Part shown: positions 16,930 through 24,907 of the stretch, in pieces
Layout: every line of letters starts with the position of its first letter
How positions within the stretch are numbered: the first letter of the stretch is position 1
DNA from: Emcibacter sp.
GTDB taxonomy: Bacteria > Pseudomonadota > Alphaproteobacteria > Sphingomonadales > Emcibacteraceae
Length of the DNA: 53,560 nt
Direction of reading: 5' to 3'
NCBI GenBank assembly: GCA_021774875.1
Contig: JAJFIP010000352.1
Span: 1 to 53,560, forward strand
Notes under the pieces: generated by a model
Seen by the model: only the letters and a program-made list of their open reading frames with translations
Told to the model about the DNA's origin: nothing
Database searches by the model: none
Made by a program: the position numbers and the translations under genes

Positions 16930-17889
16930 ATGGCACGACCCCATATTGAACCCTTCGTTGAATTGAATGAAGATTATAAAAATTTCACCCTGCCCGGTTT
17001 CACCCCGTCGGGCAGTCATTATAAAGTTTTGTCGCTGGACACGGATGTTGGCTCCTGTACGCTGAAGATGCGCCTTGACGGTGGCTATAAAAGAAAGCCC
17101 GGGTTAAGCTATTCCGATGTGGAAATATTTGTCCTCAACGGGGCCATGAAAGTTGGCGAGCAGATATGCGTCGAGGGCCATTATCTGTTCATTCCCGCGG
17201 GTTATGCTATGGGTGCTATTGAGGTGCCGCAGGGAACAGAACTGCTGGTGATGTATAACGACAGCGAGCCAAGTTTTGTCGAATCAGATACCCATCATCC
17301 CCTGTGTCTGAAAGAAGGCTTTGTCACCATCAATAGTTTTGAGGATGCGCCTTGGGCACCGGGTAATCTGGTTAATCCGTCCGTGGCGGCAGGTTGTCTG
17401 ATCAAGGTATTGCGCTACGATGTACTGACCGAAGCTATTACATTTCTCTATTGCATGACGCCGCAGTTCATGCAGGATAATATCTCCTATCATGACTGTG
17501 CGGAGGAAAGCTATCATATTTGGGGTTCATCATGGATGATGCAATTTGGTGAACTGCCCACGGGCGGCTATTTCTGGCGACCGCCCTATATTAATCATGG
17601 CTCTTTCCGTAGCAAGCTTGGTACTATTGCCTTTGGCCGCACCGATTCAAAACTGCATAATTATTTCCATTTTAACCCCTGGTCCAACCCTGATGAGAAT
17701 AAATTGAGAGCGGCCGCCCAGATGTATCGCCAAAGGCCGCAACTCTATGAATGGGCTGCATCAGACGGTCATAATCATCCCCACGGGCCACCTGATTTTG
17801 AAAATACCCATTATCATGATGATCCACAGGTAAAGCATATTCATGGCCACCATGATCATCCACACCACCACCATCATGATCATGACTAA
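16930..17889 (+). CDS. Bicupin-like protein with His-rich C-terminal tail
   Basis: 319 aa. The first cupin half includes 'GGYKRKPGLSYSDVEIFVLNGAMKVGEQICVEGHYLFIPAGYAMGAIEVPQGTELLVMYND'. The second includes 'EESYHIWGSSWMMQFGELPTGGYFWRPPYINHGSFRSKLGTIAFGR', with Glu/His residues at typical cupin positions. The tail (from 'HNHPHGPPDF' to 'HHDHPHHHHHDHD') is extremely His-rich, like metal-storage tails of HypB/UreE-type proteins. GAGGAAAAATC is the ribosome site. It lies in the operon between the 89-aa protein and the amidase. It could be a dioxygenase, isomerase or metal-binding protein; a Ni/Co-type permease encoded at the head of the same gene run makes nickel plausible. Confidence 0.78.
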   Translation: MARPHIEPFVELNEDYKNFTLPGFTPSGSHYKVLSLDTDVGSCTLKMRLDGGYKRKPGLSYSDVEIFVLNGAMKVGEQICVEGHYLFIPAGYAMGAIEVPQGTELLVMYNDSEPSFVESDTHHPLCLKEGFVTINSFEDAPWAPGNLVNPSVAAGCLIKVLRYDVLTEAITFLYCMTPQFMQDNISYHDCAEESYHIWGSSWMMQFGELPTGGYFWRPPYINHGSFRSKLGTIAFGRTDSKLHNYFHFNPWSNPDENKLRAAAQMYRQRPQLYEWAASDGHNHPHGPPDFENTHYHDDPQVKHIHGHHDHPHHHHHDHD

Positions 17890-17907
17890 ATAACAACAGG
17901 ATAGACC

Positions 17908-18543
17908 ATGACAGATCAAAAAGACCTTGAGCAAGATTATCAGGCGGCACAATTCGGCGGTACCTTAAAGCCGGGCCAGCATCCGGCACTGATACTGGTT
18001 GATTTTGTCATGGCCTATCTTGACCCCAAGTCCCCGTTATATGCCGGGGTGGAATCCGCGCTGGAAAGTGCGGTCCGGGTTCTGAATGCGGCGCGAAAAG
18101 CCAACATTCCGGTGATTTTCACCAATGTGAGCTATACAGAGGGCGGCAAGGACGGCGGGGTATTTTACCGCAAAATTGGTGCTTTAGAGTCTTTTATCAA
18201 AGGCAACCCCTTGGGGAACTTCCCGGACAGCCTAACACCACGAGAAGACGAAATAGTGATCACCAAGCAATATGCCAGTGCTTTTTTTGGTACGTCGCTG
18301 TCGTCCACGTTAACCGCCCAGAATGTGGATACGCTGATCATTACCGGACTGTCCACATCCGGTTGCGTGCGTGCCACGGCGGTTGATGCCTGTCAGCATG
18401 GGTTTATTCCGCTTGTGGTTAAGGATGCGGTCGGCGACCGCGACCCGCGACCCCATGAAGCCAACCTGTTTGATCTTCAGGCTAAATATGCCGAGGTTAT
18501 TTCCGAAGAAACCATTCTGTCCTCCTTAAGTAATATTTCCTGA
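17908..18543 (+). CDS. Isochorismatase-family amidohydrolase (maleamate/N-carbamoylsarcosine amidase-like)
   Basis: 211 aa. The catalytic triad of cysteine-hydrolase amidases is visible: Asp32 in 'LILVDFVMAYLD', Lys120 in 'VITKQYASAFFGTSL' and Cys153 in 'TGLSTSGCVRATAVDACQHGF'. The full-length pattern is closest to N-carbamoylsarcosine amidase and maleamate amidohydrolase (NicF), which release ammonia from a carbamoyl or half-amide group in the cytoplasm. Ribosome site AGGATAGACC. As last gene of the tight run 13.8-18.5 kb it would supply a free dicarboxylate to the CoA-transferase and hydro-lyase steps. Confidence 0.88.
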   Translation: MTDQKDLEQDYQAAQFGGTLKPGQHPALILVDFVMAYLDPKSPLYAGVESALESAVRVLNAARKANIPVIFTNVSYTEGGKDGGVFYRKIGALESFIKGNPLGNFPDSLTPREDEIVITKQYASAFFGTSLSSTLTAQNVDTLIITGLSTSGCVRATAVDACQHGFIPLVVKDAVGDRDPRPHEANLFDLQAKYAEVISEETILSSLSNIS

Positions 18544-18597
18544 TCATCCCTTGTCAGTCAAAGACTTTCCAGTATTATGGGATTTTTGGAGAGGAAT

Positions 18598-19293
18598 ATG
18601 GGCTTGCTTTGCCAGCAGTGTCTGGCGCGAAATAGTGCCTTATGCTCGGCGATGGCTGATGATGAAATTGATCATTTGTTTTCCATCGCCCATCAGGTAA
18701 AGGTGGATGAAGGCGGCTATCTTCTTCATGAGGAAGACAGTGCCAAATTTGTCTATAACCTGTCTTATGGAGTATGCACGCTGGAACGCCTTGCCAGTGA
18801 CGGCAGCCGTCAGATCATGGCTTTTGTCTATCCCGGCGACTTTATCGGCATCAATTCCGGCCCCTTTTATAGTGTCAGTGTGCAGGCATTATCGCCGGTG
18901 ACGGCCTGCCGTTGGCAGATGAAGGATTTGCAGGACCTATATCACACCCACCCCATTCTTGAACAACGCGTCCATGAAATAGCCTCACGGGTACTGGCGG
19001 CAACCATGGACCAGCTTTTTGTCCTGGGCCGCAAAAATGCTGTGGAAAAAATTGCCTATTTTTTGCTTTATATTGACGGGAGGCAACGGAAATATGATGG
19101 TCATTCCGACAGTTTTATCCTGCCCATGACCCGCATTGACATTGCCGATTATCTCGGGGTTACCGTTGAAACCGTGAGCCGCGCTTTTTCCAGCCTTAAG
19201 AAAAAAGGCCTGATCGATTTATCACAAGCCTGGGTCGTGACGCTGAAAGACCGTGAAGGGCTGCGGGATGTGGTAGAGCATAGGGTTAATTGA
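18598..19293 (+). CDS. Crp/Fnr regulator of FnrL type with Fe-S cysteines
   Basis: Start at 18598 chosen because GGAGAGG directly precedes it; the track start at 18577 adds seven residues. Length is about 231 aa. N-terminal 'CQQCLARNSALC' has C-x2-C-x7-C spacing and a further Cys occurs in 'VTACRWQM', the same layout as the [4Fe-4S] ligands of FnrL. A cyclic-nucleotide-type beta-roll is in the middle. The C-terminal helix-turn-helix 'MTRIDIADYLGVTVETVSRAFSSLKKKGLI' carries the E-x2-S-R recognition residues that read TGA-N6-TCA. It probably senses oxygen and controls the three TGAC-N4-GTCA promoters seen here. It follows the amidase by 54 nt. Confidence 0.9.
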   Translation: MGLLCQQCLARNSALCSAMADDEIDHLFSIAHQVKVDEGGYLLHEEDSAKFVYNLSYGVCTLERLASDGSRQIMAFVYPGDFIGINSGPFYSVSVQALSPVTACRWQMKDLQDLYHTHPILEQRVHEIASRVLAATMDQLFVLGRKNAVEKIAYFLLYIDGRQRKYDGHSDSFILPMTRIDIADYLGVTVETVSRAFSSLKKKGLIDLSQAWVVTLKDREGLRDVVEHRVN

Positions 19294-19296
19294 ATA

Positions 19297-19986
19297 ATGA
19301 GAATAGTACCAAATATAATTTATAATTTATGGAGAAAACACTTTGGTCGTTTTGAAATAATAGACCCTAGACCAAATGCACAAGAAAACCCTTATTCATT
19401 TTATTTGCCACCCCGAGATTATATAGAGCTACTTTCAGAAGGTGATCACGTAAAATTAATATTATCTGGTACACCCGCAAGCAGGGAATGGGAACGGGAA
19501 CGAATGTGGGTCAATATAACAGATATTAAGGAAAGTTCTTATTTGGGAACGCTAGATAATGACCCTGATGACTTGCCTATGCTTACTGCTGGTACCGTTC
19601 TTTTATTTAGTGATTATAATATAATTGCAATTGAACTACAGGATGGAAAGGAACCACCAGTACACAAAGCTCATTTATCAGACTTGTATTGGGATAGATG
19701 TATGGTAGATGATTGTATTTTATATGATGGAGTCCCTGTTGGCTATCTCTATAAGGAAAAACCAGATATGGGCCAGGAAGGTGATCAAGACGCTGATAGC
19801 GGCTGGCGCATTCGAGGTTATTGGGCCGAAGGAGAGAGCGAAGAAGATTACGATAATAGAACAGCTAGCTATATTGCTTTATGTAAAGTTCTTAATGAAG
19901 ATGATAGCTGGATTCATTTAATTGATGAACCAGAGGGCAGTAGCTTTACAAGAAATATTGCAACTAATACATATAAAGCCAAATAA
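19297..19986 (+). CDS. DUF2314-DUF2185 (Imm33-like) protein, probable immunity protein
   Basis: 229 aa. The N-terminal half 'GDHVKLILSG... ERMWVNITDIKESSYLGTLDNDPDDLPMLTAGTVLLF' resembles DUF2314. The C-terminal half 'PVGYLYKEKPDMGQEGDQDADSGWRIRGYWAEGESEEDYDNRTASYIALCKVLNEDDSWIHLIDEPEGSSFTRN' resembles DUF2185, a domain found in immunity proteins of polymorphic toxins. It starts 3 nt after the regulator stop, but its codons are visibly more AT-rich than its neighbours. No toxin or secretion gene is near. It is probably a recent arrival with no role in the pathway. The family recognition is from memory of motif patterns. Confidence 0.7.
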   Translation: MRIVPNIIYNLWRKHFGRFEIIDPRPNAQENPYSFYLPPRDYIELLSEGDHVKLILSGTPASREWERERMWVNITDIKESSYLGTLDNDPDDLPMLTAGTVLLFSDYNIIAIELQDGKEPPVHKAHLSDLYWDRCMVDDCILYDGVPVGYLYKEKPDMGQEGDQDADSGWRIRGYWAEGESEEDYDNRTASYIALCKVLNEDDSWIHLIDEPEGSSFTRNIATNTYKAK

Positions 19987-20008
19987 GCTTCCACTTAGCC
20001 CCAAGACC

Positions 20009-21052
20009 CTACAGCTTCTTTATACCATCCAACATCCGATCCATAAAATGGCTTCTGTCTGGAATGATATGTTCGCCTTTTTTATCAAGCAATGTATTGG
20101 CTGGATGGCTGCCCGTCTGCGCATAGGTATCGGCAAAAATTTCTAGCCTTTGACGGGCGAGATAATTGCTCATGCCGGGTCGCGCACGGTGGCTTCTGAG
20201 GGCGTTTAAATCAAGGTTGGCATTGGCGGTCATGGTGTCGCCCCAGCCGGATTCCTGCACTATAAGCCCTTGATAATCAATGATCGCGGAGCGTCCACCG
20301 GTGGCATTTTCCGGCATATCATGGCCCCGGATTCCGGCGCAATTTGACGAGATGACATAGGCCATATTTTCAATGGCCCTTGCGCGGCGGGCGATATTTT
20401 TCGGGCTGTCTTCTGTGCAGGCAACTTCCCCTGAGGAATGGAGGAATATTTCAGCACCGCGCAAAGCCAGACTGCGGGCGATTTCCGGATAGAGAATTTC
20501 TTCGGACGCGATGCAGGCCAGATTGCCAATGTCGGTTTTGGCCACCGGAAAAACCCCGTCCATGCCGTATATATCCAGATATTTATCCCACACATCATGG
20601 GGGGTGGGGGCGAACATGCTGTTGAGCCGACGGTAGCGCAAAATAACATCGCCGGACGGGTCGATGATAAAACTTGTCTGGAAATAAAGTCCGGGGAAAT
20701 TCGGGTCTTTCTCATAAGCATTGCCGGACAGGAAAATATCATTATCCTGCGCGATCCGGCCCAATGCCTCATATTCCGGCCCGTCCATGTCAAGACAGGC
20801 CTTGTCTGCCCAGCCAGTGATGCTTTCGCCCATGGGATAGGCGGTCAGGAAATATTCCGGCAGTACTACAAGCCGCGTATCAAGGCCGACAAATTTTCGG
20901 CTTGAGCTAATTTCTGTGGCAAGGCGTGCGATAGTTTCATTTATGACGAGAGTAGCTTCTTCACGGCTGTTGCAGCCATTGACCGCATCAATGGATGTTT
21001 GCAAGGCAATGGCATAATAATTGGGCCCGAGCAGTATATCCTCTGTGGTCAT
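20009..21052 (-). CDS. Nitrilase-superfamily carbon-nitrogen hydrolase
   Basis: 347 aa. Catalytic Glu in 'TRLVVLPEYFLTAYP' and Cys in 'IGNLACIASEEILYPEIARSLALRGAEIFLHSSGE' are present. The expected lysine of 'YxK' appears as arginine in 'ILRYRRLNSMFAPTPHD'. Members hydrolyse amides, carbamoyl groups or nitriles through a thioester intermediate. It starts 2 nt before the VOC gene ends in the same direction (starts at 21052, VOC stop at 21055), so both are co-transcribed leftward from the region around 22.0 kb. It may release nitrogen from a linear amide formed by the dihydropyrimidinase-like enzyme. Confidence 0.82.
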   Translation of the reverse strand: MTTEDILLGPNYYAIALQTSIDAVNGCNSREEATLVINETIARLATEISSSRKFVGLDTRLVVLPEYFLTAYPMGESITGWADKACLDMDGPEYEALGRIAQDNDIFLSGNAYEKDPNFPGLYFQTSFIIDPSGDVILRYRRLNSMFAPTPHDVWDKYLDIYGMDGVFPVAKTDIGNLACIASEEILYPEIARSLALRGAEIFLHSSGEVACTEDSPKNIARRARAIENMAYVISSNCAGIRGHDMPENATGGRSAIIDYQGLIVQESGWGDTMTANANLDLNALRSHRARPGMSNYLARQRLEIFADTYAQTGSHPANTLLDKKGEHIIPDRSHFMDRMLDGIKKL

Positions 21053-21054
21053 GG

Positions 21055-21975
21055 TTATTCCGCCTCAATCAATTCGATCAACTCCCCCGCATTGCCCACG
21101 CAACAGGCTGATCTTCGCCCATTATACGGGGCCGTGTCAATACGCAAAGGGGCGCTGATAAGAGGGGCTTTAACTTTGTCCATATCCTCGACAATGAAAC
21201 TGGTCATGGCGATACCGGGGGGCAGCATATTTGCCGCGCAAGCGCGTTCAATAGTGGCCTCAGGATATTGGTCAATCTCATTATTAACAATCCGGCCAAC
21301 ACAGGTCATGGACAGGTGATGGGGGGTTTCCTCTGGCAGGTCAAAGGCTTTGTTAATGACACTATATTTAACGAAATAGGCATTTCCCTGCGCCCAGCCA
21401 AAATTTTCCGTGTAAAATTTAATGGCATCATCCATGTCCGGGGTGGCCAAAACCATGATAAAGGTTTGATCGACAAAGCTTCGTGCCATGGGCAGATCAT
21501 AGTCAGGCAGATCACCGCGCACCTGATTGAGATAAAAGGCCTCGTTGGCCAGCCCGACCGCTTGCATGGGATAAATTTTGTCGGAAAAATCCATATAAGT
21601 AGGCACACCAATGATTTCAAAAGGTGACGTTTTCAGATTTTCATGGAGGGCTTCCACATCGCTGACCGTTATTTCGATGGCATTCCAGCCATAAGTTGTG
21701 AGTGGCTCATAATCCAGCATATCATCATTTTCAACGATTCTGATATAGACTTCTGTGCCGCTTTCCGGCCCCATAATGACCTGACGTTTACCGGCCATGC
21801 CCGTGGCTCCCCAATGGGTGGCCTGTTGCTGACTGACGATGCTGTCCTCGATGAATTTATAGCCAAAATAATCACTGTAACTGCTGGCTACCACTGTCAC
21901 ATCCGTGGCACATACCGTGGCGCATTTGATCCGGCCTTCGCCATCTGTTCGGCAATCCTGTGAGGTCATTTTCAT
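21055..21975 (-). CDS. VOC-superfamily (glyoxalase/dioxygenase fold) protein
   Basis: 306 aa with two apparent vicinal-oxygen-chelate modules: an N-terminal one ('CATDVTVVASSYSDYFGYKFIEDSIV', 'YEPLTTYGWNAIEITVSDVEALHENLKTSPFEIIG') and a C-terminal one ('FIMVLATPDMDDAIKFYTENFGW', 'ITSFIVEDMDK'-like stretch, 'NAGELIELIEAE'). VOC proteins bind a metal and can be lyases, isomerases or extradiol dioxygenases. The N-terminus is Cys-rich (CRTDGEGRIKCATVCA). It is the first gene of a leftward pair with the nitrilase and is divergent from the dihydropyrimidinase-like gene, sharing a promoter region with both an FNR-type box and a GntR site. No specific reaction can be named. Confidence 0.78.
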   Translation of the reverse strand: MKMTSQDCRTDGEGRIKCATVCATDVTVVASSYSDYFGYKFIEDSIVSQQQATHWGATGMAGKRQVIMGPESGTEVYIRIVENDDMLDYEPLTTYGWNAIEITVSDVEALHENLKTSPFEIIGVPTYMDFSDKIYPMQAVGLANEAFYLNQVRGDLPDYDLPMARSFVDQTFIMVLATPDMDDAIKFYTENFGWAQGNAYFVKYSVINKAFDLPEETPHHLSMTCVGRIVNNEIDQYPEATIERACAANMLPPGIAMTSFIVEDMDKVKAPLISAPLRIDTAPYNGRRSACCVGNAGELIELIEAE

Positions 21976-22032
21976 CGTCCTTATTTATCTGTATCTTCCC
22001 TTATATACTGCTTATAGGCAAATTTTCGGCAA

Positions 22033-22044
22033 TGACAAAAGTCA
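22033..22044. promoter_or_regulatory. FNR/Crp-type box TGACAAAAGTCA
   Basis: The perfect palindrome AATGAC-AAAA-GTCATT (22031-22046) lies 61 nt upstream of the ATG at 22106 and 57 nt upstream of the divergent start at 21975. It is the most extended of the three TGAC-N4-GTCA boxes. Confidence 0.6.
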
Positions 22045-22063
22045 TTTCTGGCATATCTTCACC

Positions 22064-22081
22064 TGATATAATATTATATCA
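22064..22081. promoter_or_regulatory. Candidate GntR operator, site 4 (TGATATAATATTATATCA)
   Basis: A perfect 18-bp palindrome between the VOC and dihydropyrimidinase-like genes. Its right edge continues as TATATCATT (22075-22083), the reverse complement of the shared AATGATATA. It also embeds TATAAT, so it could cover a -10 element. Confidence 0.6.
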
Positions 22082-22105
22082 TTCAGGCAGAGAGAAAAAC
22101 CCAAT

Positions 22106-23578
22106 ATGACCGATGCACCAACCTATGATCTTATTATCAGCAATGTTCAGGTCGTCAGACCCGGAAAAGATACGGTAGACCTTCTTGATATTGGTATCAG
22201 GGATGGAAAAATTGTCACGGTCGCGCCGGATATTGCTGTCGAGGATGCTTTAAATGTCGTTGACGGGGAAGGAAGGCTGGCTTTTCCGGGACTTGTTGAT
22301 GCCCATATGCATACTGGAATATATAACCCTCTTGATCAGGATGCCCGCTCGGAAAGCCGGGCTGCCGCTATGGGCGGGGTGACGTCGAGCCTGAATTATA
22401 TGCGAACGGGTCAATATTATCTTAACAAGGGTGGGGCTTACCGCGACTTTTTCCCGGAAGTTCTAGAATTGTCTGAGGGTAATTTCTATGTGGATTATGG
22501 CTATCATCTGGCCCCGATGATGAAAGAGCATATCGAGGAAATGCCGGATCTTGTGGCTAATCATGGGGTAACATCTTTCAAGATTTTCATGTTTTATGGT
22601 TCCCACGGGCTTCATGGCCTATCAAGTGATCAGAGCGATTTTCTGATGACTCCCCCCGACGAGAAATATGATTTTGCCCATTTTGAATTTGTTATGCGTG
22701 GCGTTAAAAAAGCTATGGAACAGCATCCTGATAAAAAGGATATAATCTCATGCAGCCTGCATTGTGAAACAGCAGAAATCATGACTGCCTATACCAAAAT
22801 AGTGGAGGAGGAGGGCATCCATTCCGGGCTTCGTGCCTATCATGAATCTCGCCCACCCCATTCAGAGGGGTTGGCCATCGCCATTGCATCATATCTCGCC
22901 CATGAAACCGACTGTGTGAACATTAACCTGCTCCATCTCACATCACGAAAAGCACTGGATAGTGCGGCCAGAATGGCTCTGGCCTTTCCCCATATTAATT
23001 TTCGCAAAGAGGTAACTATCGGTCATTTATTGCTGGATGTGGACAGTCCCTGTGGCTGTCATGCCAAGGTCAACCCGCCCATTCGCCCCCGCGAAGATGT
23101 AGAAGCTCTATGGGAAGCAGTGCTGGATCATAAGGTGGATTGGATAGTGTCTGACCATGCCTGTTGCAAGGAAGAGATTAAAACCGATAACCAGCAGCCG
23201 GATCAGATATTTCTGGCCAAGTCGGGCTTTGGCGGCACGGAATATCTGCTCAGCGGCCTGATTAGCGAAGGCGGCAGGCGCGGCATGTCATATAATCATA
23301 TGGCAGAATTGGTGAGCGGCAACCCGGCAAAACGGTTTGGCCTGCCCAGCAAGGGTGATATTGCCCACGGATTCGATGCGGATATTATATTGGTTGATCC
23401 GAATGAGGGCTTTGTGGTCAGTGCTGAAAATTCACCCTCGACTCAGGGATATACCCCGTTTGAGGGGCAGGAGTTGACCGCAACTGTCAAGCAAACCTAC
23501 CTGCGCGGTGAGCTTATTTATGACAACGGCACTATTGTGGGCGAACCCAAGGGGCAGTATCTCAAACGCCCTATATAA
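22106..23578 (+). CDS. Dihydropyrimidinase/hydantoinase-like cyclic amidohydrolase
   Basis: 490 aa, the normal dihydropyrimidinase length. The binuclear metal set is complete: 'FPGLVDAHMHTGIYN' (HxH), the carbamylated-Lys candidate in 'GVTSFKIFMFYG', His in 'SCSLHCETAEI' and 'INLLHLTSRKAL', Asp in 'DWIVSDHACCKEEI'. The C-terminal strand 'GFDADIILVDPNEGFVV' closes the composite domain. The family opens cyclic amides, ureides or imides such as dihydropyrimidines, hydantoins, succinimide or maleimide. Together with nearby amidases it would be the ring-opening step. The promoter region carries an FNR-type box and a GntR site. Its end overlaps the convergent CoA-transferase by 8 nt. Confidence 0.9.
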   Translation: MTDAPTYDLIISNVQVVRPGKDTVDLLDIGIRDGKIVTVAPDIAVEDALNVVDGEGRLAFPGLVDAHMHTGIYNPLDQDARSESRAAAMGGVTSSLNYMRTGQYYLNKGGAYRDFFPEVLELSEGNFYVDYGYHLAPMMKEHIEEMPDLVANHGVTSFKIFMFYGSHGLHGLSSDQSDFLMTPPDEKYDFAHFEFVMRGVKKAMEQHPDKKDIISCSLHCETAEIMTAYTKIVEEEGIHSGLRAYHESRPPHSEGLAIAIASYLAHETDCVNINLLHLTSRKALDSAARMALAFPHINFRKEVTIGHLLLDVDSPCGCHAKVNPPIRPREDVEALWEAVLDHKVDWIVSDHACCKEEIKTDNQQPDQIFLAKSGFGGTEYLLSGLISEGGRRGMSYNHMAELVSGNPAKRFGLPSKGDIAHGFDADIILVDPNEGFVVSAENSPSTQGYTPFEGQELTATVKQTYLRGELIYDNGTIVGEPKGQYLKRPI

Positions 23579-24788
23579 TATCTTTGGTGGTTAGTTCACT
23601 GATTTCCTGGTTATTTAATTGCAACAGGTCCTGATAAATTTCATCATTATGCTGACCCAACGTGGGTCCGGTCCAGCGGACCTTCCCCGGTGTTTTGGAA
23701 AATTTCGGAAATACATTCTGCATTTGCAAATTCTTGAATTGGGGGTGGGCCACTTTAATGATGGCTTCCCGCGCTTTGAAATGAGCATCCGATAACATAT
23801 CTGGCGCACGATATATTTTACCCTGGGGAATACCATATTCATTAAGTATATGGTTTAATTGATCCGCATCCAGTGTCATGCTCCAATCGGCTATAATATC
23901 ATCCAGTTCTTTCTGATGTTTTCCTCGGGGAGTGTGCCTATTAAAACGGCTGTCTTCTGCTAATTCAGGTTTACCCATGGCGGCGGCAAGTCGTTTGAAG
24001 ACCGTATCCTGATTTGCGGCGATCAGGACAAAGGCACCTTCCTTGGTGGGATAAATATTGGACGGGGCAATATTTGGCAGAATTGCGCCTGATCGTTCTC
24101 GGATATATCCGGTTTCTACATAATCGGGGATCAGGGATTCCATCATGGCAAGCACGGCTTCATATATGGCGCTGTCAATCATTTGGCCTTCACCAGTCTG
24201 GTTGCGATGATGCAGCGCTGCCAGCGCCCCTAGACAGGCAAAGGTGGCGGCAAGCTCGTCACCAATGGAAATGCCCATTCGGCTTGGTGGGGTCGAAGGA
24301 TCCCCTACAACATAACGTAATCCGCCCATGGCTTCACCTATTGAGCCATAACCGGATCGACTGGAATAGGGGCCATCCTGACCATAACCGGATACCCGGA
24401 CCATAATCAGACCCGGGTTTATTTTTTTAAGCGCATCGTAGCCAAGGTCCCATTTTTCCATGGTTCCCGGTCGAAAATTTTCAATGACAATATCCGCTTT
24501 GGCGATGAGTTTCCGGGCAATATCCTGACCTTCAGCGGTACGCAAATTCAGGGTTACAGACTTTTTATTGCGCGCAATTACAGACCACCAAAGCGACAGG
24601 CCGTGGGGCTTCTCCTTCCCCCATTCACGCATGGGGTCGCCGATGCTGGGGGGTTCAACCTTGATCACTTCTGCGCCGAAATCTCCCATGAGCTGACCAC
24701 AGAATGGCCCCGCCAGCAATTGACCCATTTCTATTACCCGGATGCCTTTCAGGGGGCCTGTAGCCTCTTGATTCTGTTCAGTCTGCAT
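23571..24788 (-). CDS. CaiB/BaiF (class III) CoA-transferase, copy 3
   Basis: 405 aa. 'LKGIRVIEMGQLLAGPFCGQLMGDFGAEVIKVEPPSIGDPMREWG' and 'VIARNKKSVTLNLRTAEGQDIARKLI' identify the family; a candidate catalytic Asp is in 'RMGISIGDELAATFACLGAL'. It is head-to-head with the second HMG-CoA-lyase-like gene, with a candidate GntR site in the shared promoter region: the mirror image of the pair at 10.6-12.8 kb. It probably activates a hydroxy-dicarboxylate for that lyase. Confidence 0.9.
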   Translation of the reverse strand: MQTEQNQEATGPLKGIRVIEMGQLLAGPFCGQLMGDFGAEVIKVEPPSIGDPMREWGKEKPHGLSLWWSVIARNKKSVTLNLRTAEGQDIARKLIAKADIVIENFRPGTMEKWDLGYDALKKINPGLIMVRVSGYGQDGPYSSRSGYGSIGEAMGGLRYVVGDPSTPPSRMGISIGDELAATFACLGALAALHHRNQTGEGQMIDSAIYEAVLAMMESLIPDYVETGYIRERSGAILPNIAPSNIYPTKEGAFVLIAANQDTVFKRLAAAMGKPELAEDSRFNRHTPRGKHQKELDDIIADWSMTLDADQLNHILNEYGIPQGKIYRAPDMLSDAHFKAREAIIKVAHPQFKNLQMQNVFPKFSKTPGKVRWTGPTLGQHNDEIYQDLLQLNNQEISELTTKDII

Positions 24789-24813
24789 AGTGCTTTCTTT
24801 CCCGCTTAATGTA

Positions 24814-24836
24814 TTAATGATATAATGTTATAATAA
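24814..24836. promoter_or_regulatory. Candidate GntR operator, site 5
   Basis: TTAATGATATAATGTTATAATAA contains AATGATATA (24816-24824) and has the longer spacing also seen at site 4. It lies between the divergent CoA-transferase (24788) and HMG-CoA-lyase-like (24908) genes. Confidence 0.5.
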
Positions 24837-24907
24837 CTTGCCATTTCTGTCTATCTTTGTGTAGAATGATAGCATGTTTTTTTTAATGTGTGATGTGAAA
24901 TAAACGC

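Noticed and set aside
17672-17989. Minus-strand ORFs opposite the His-rich tail
   Set aside because: Shadow of the low-complexity His codons of the bicupin; 'MIMMVVVWMIMV'-type translation is an artefact.
20260-20905. Overlapping ORFs 20260-20793 (-) and 20438-20905 (+)
   Set aside because: Both overlap the nitrilase gene in other frames and show no domain pattern.
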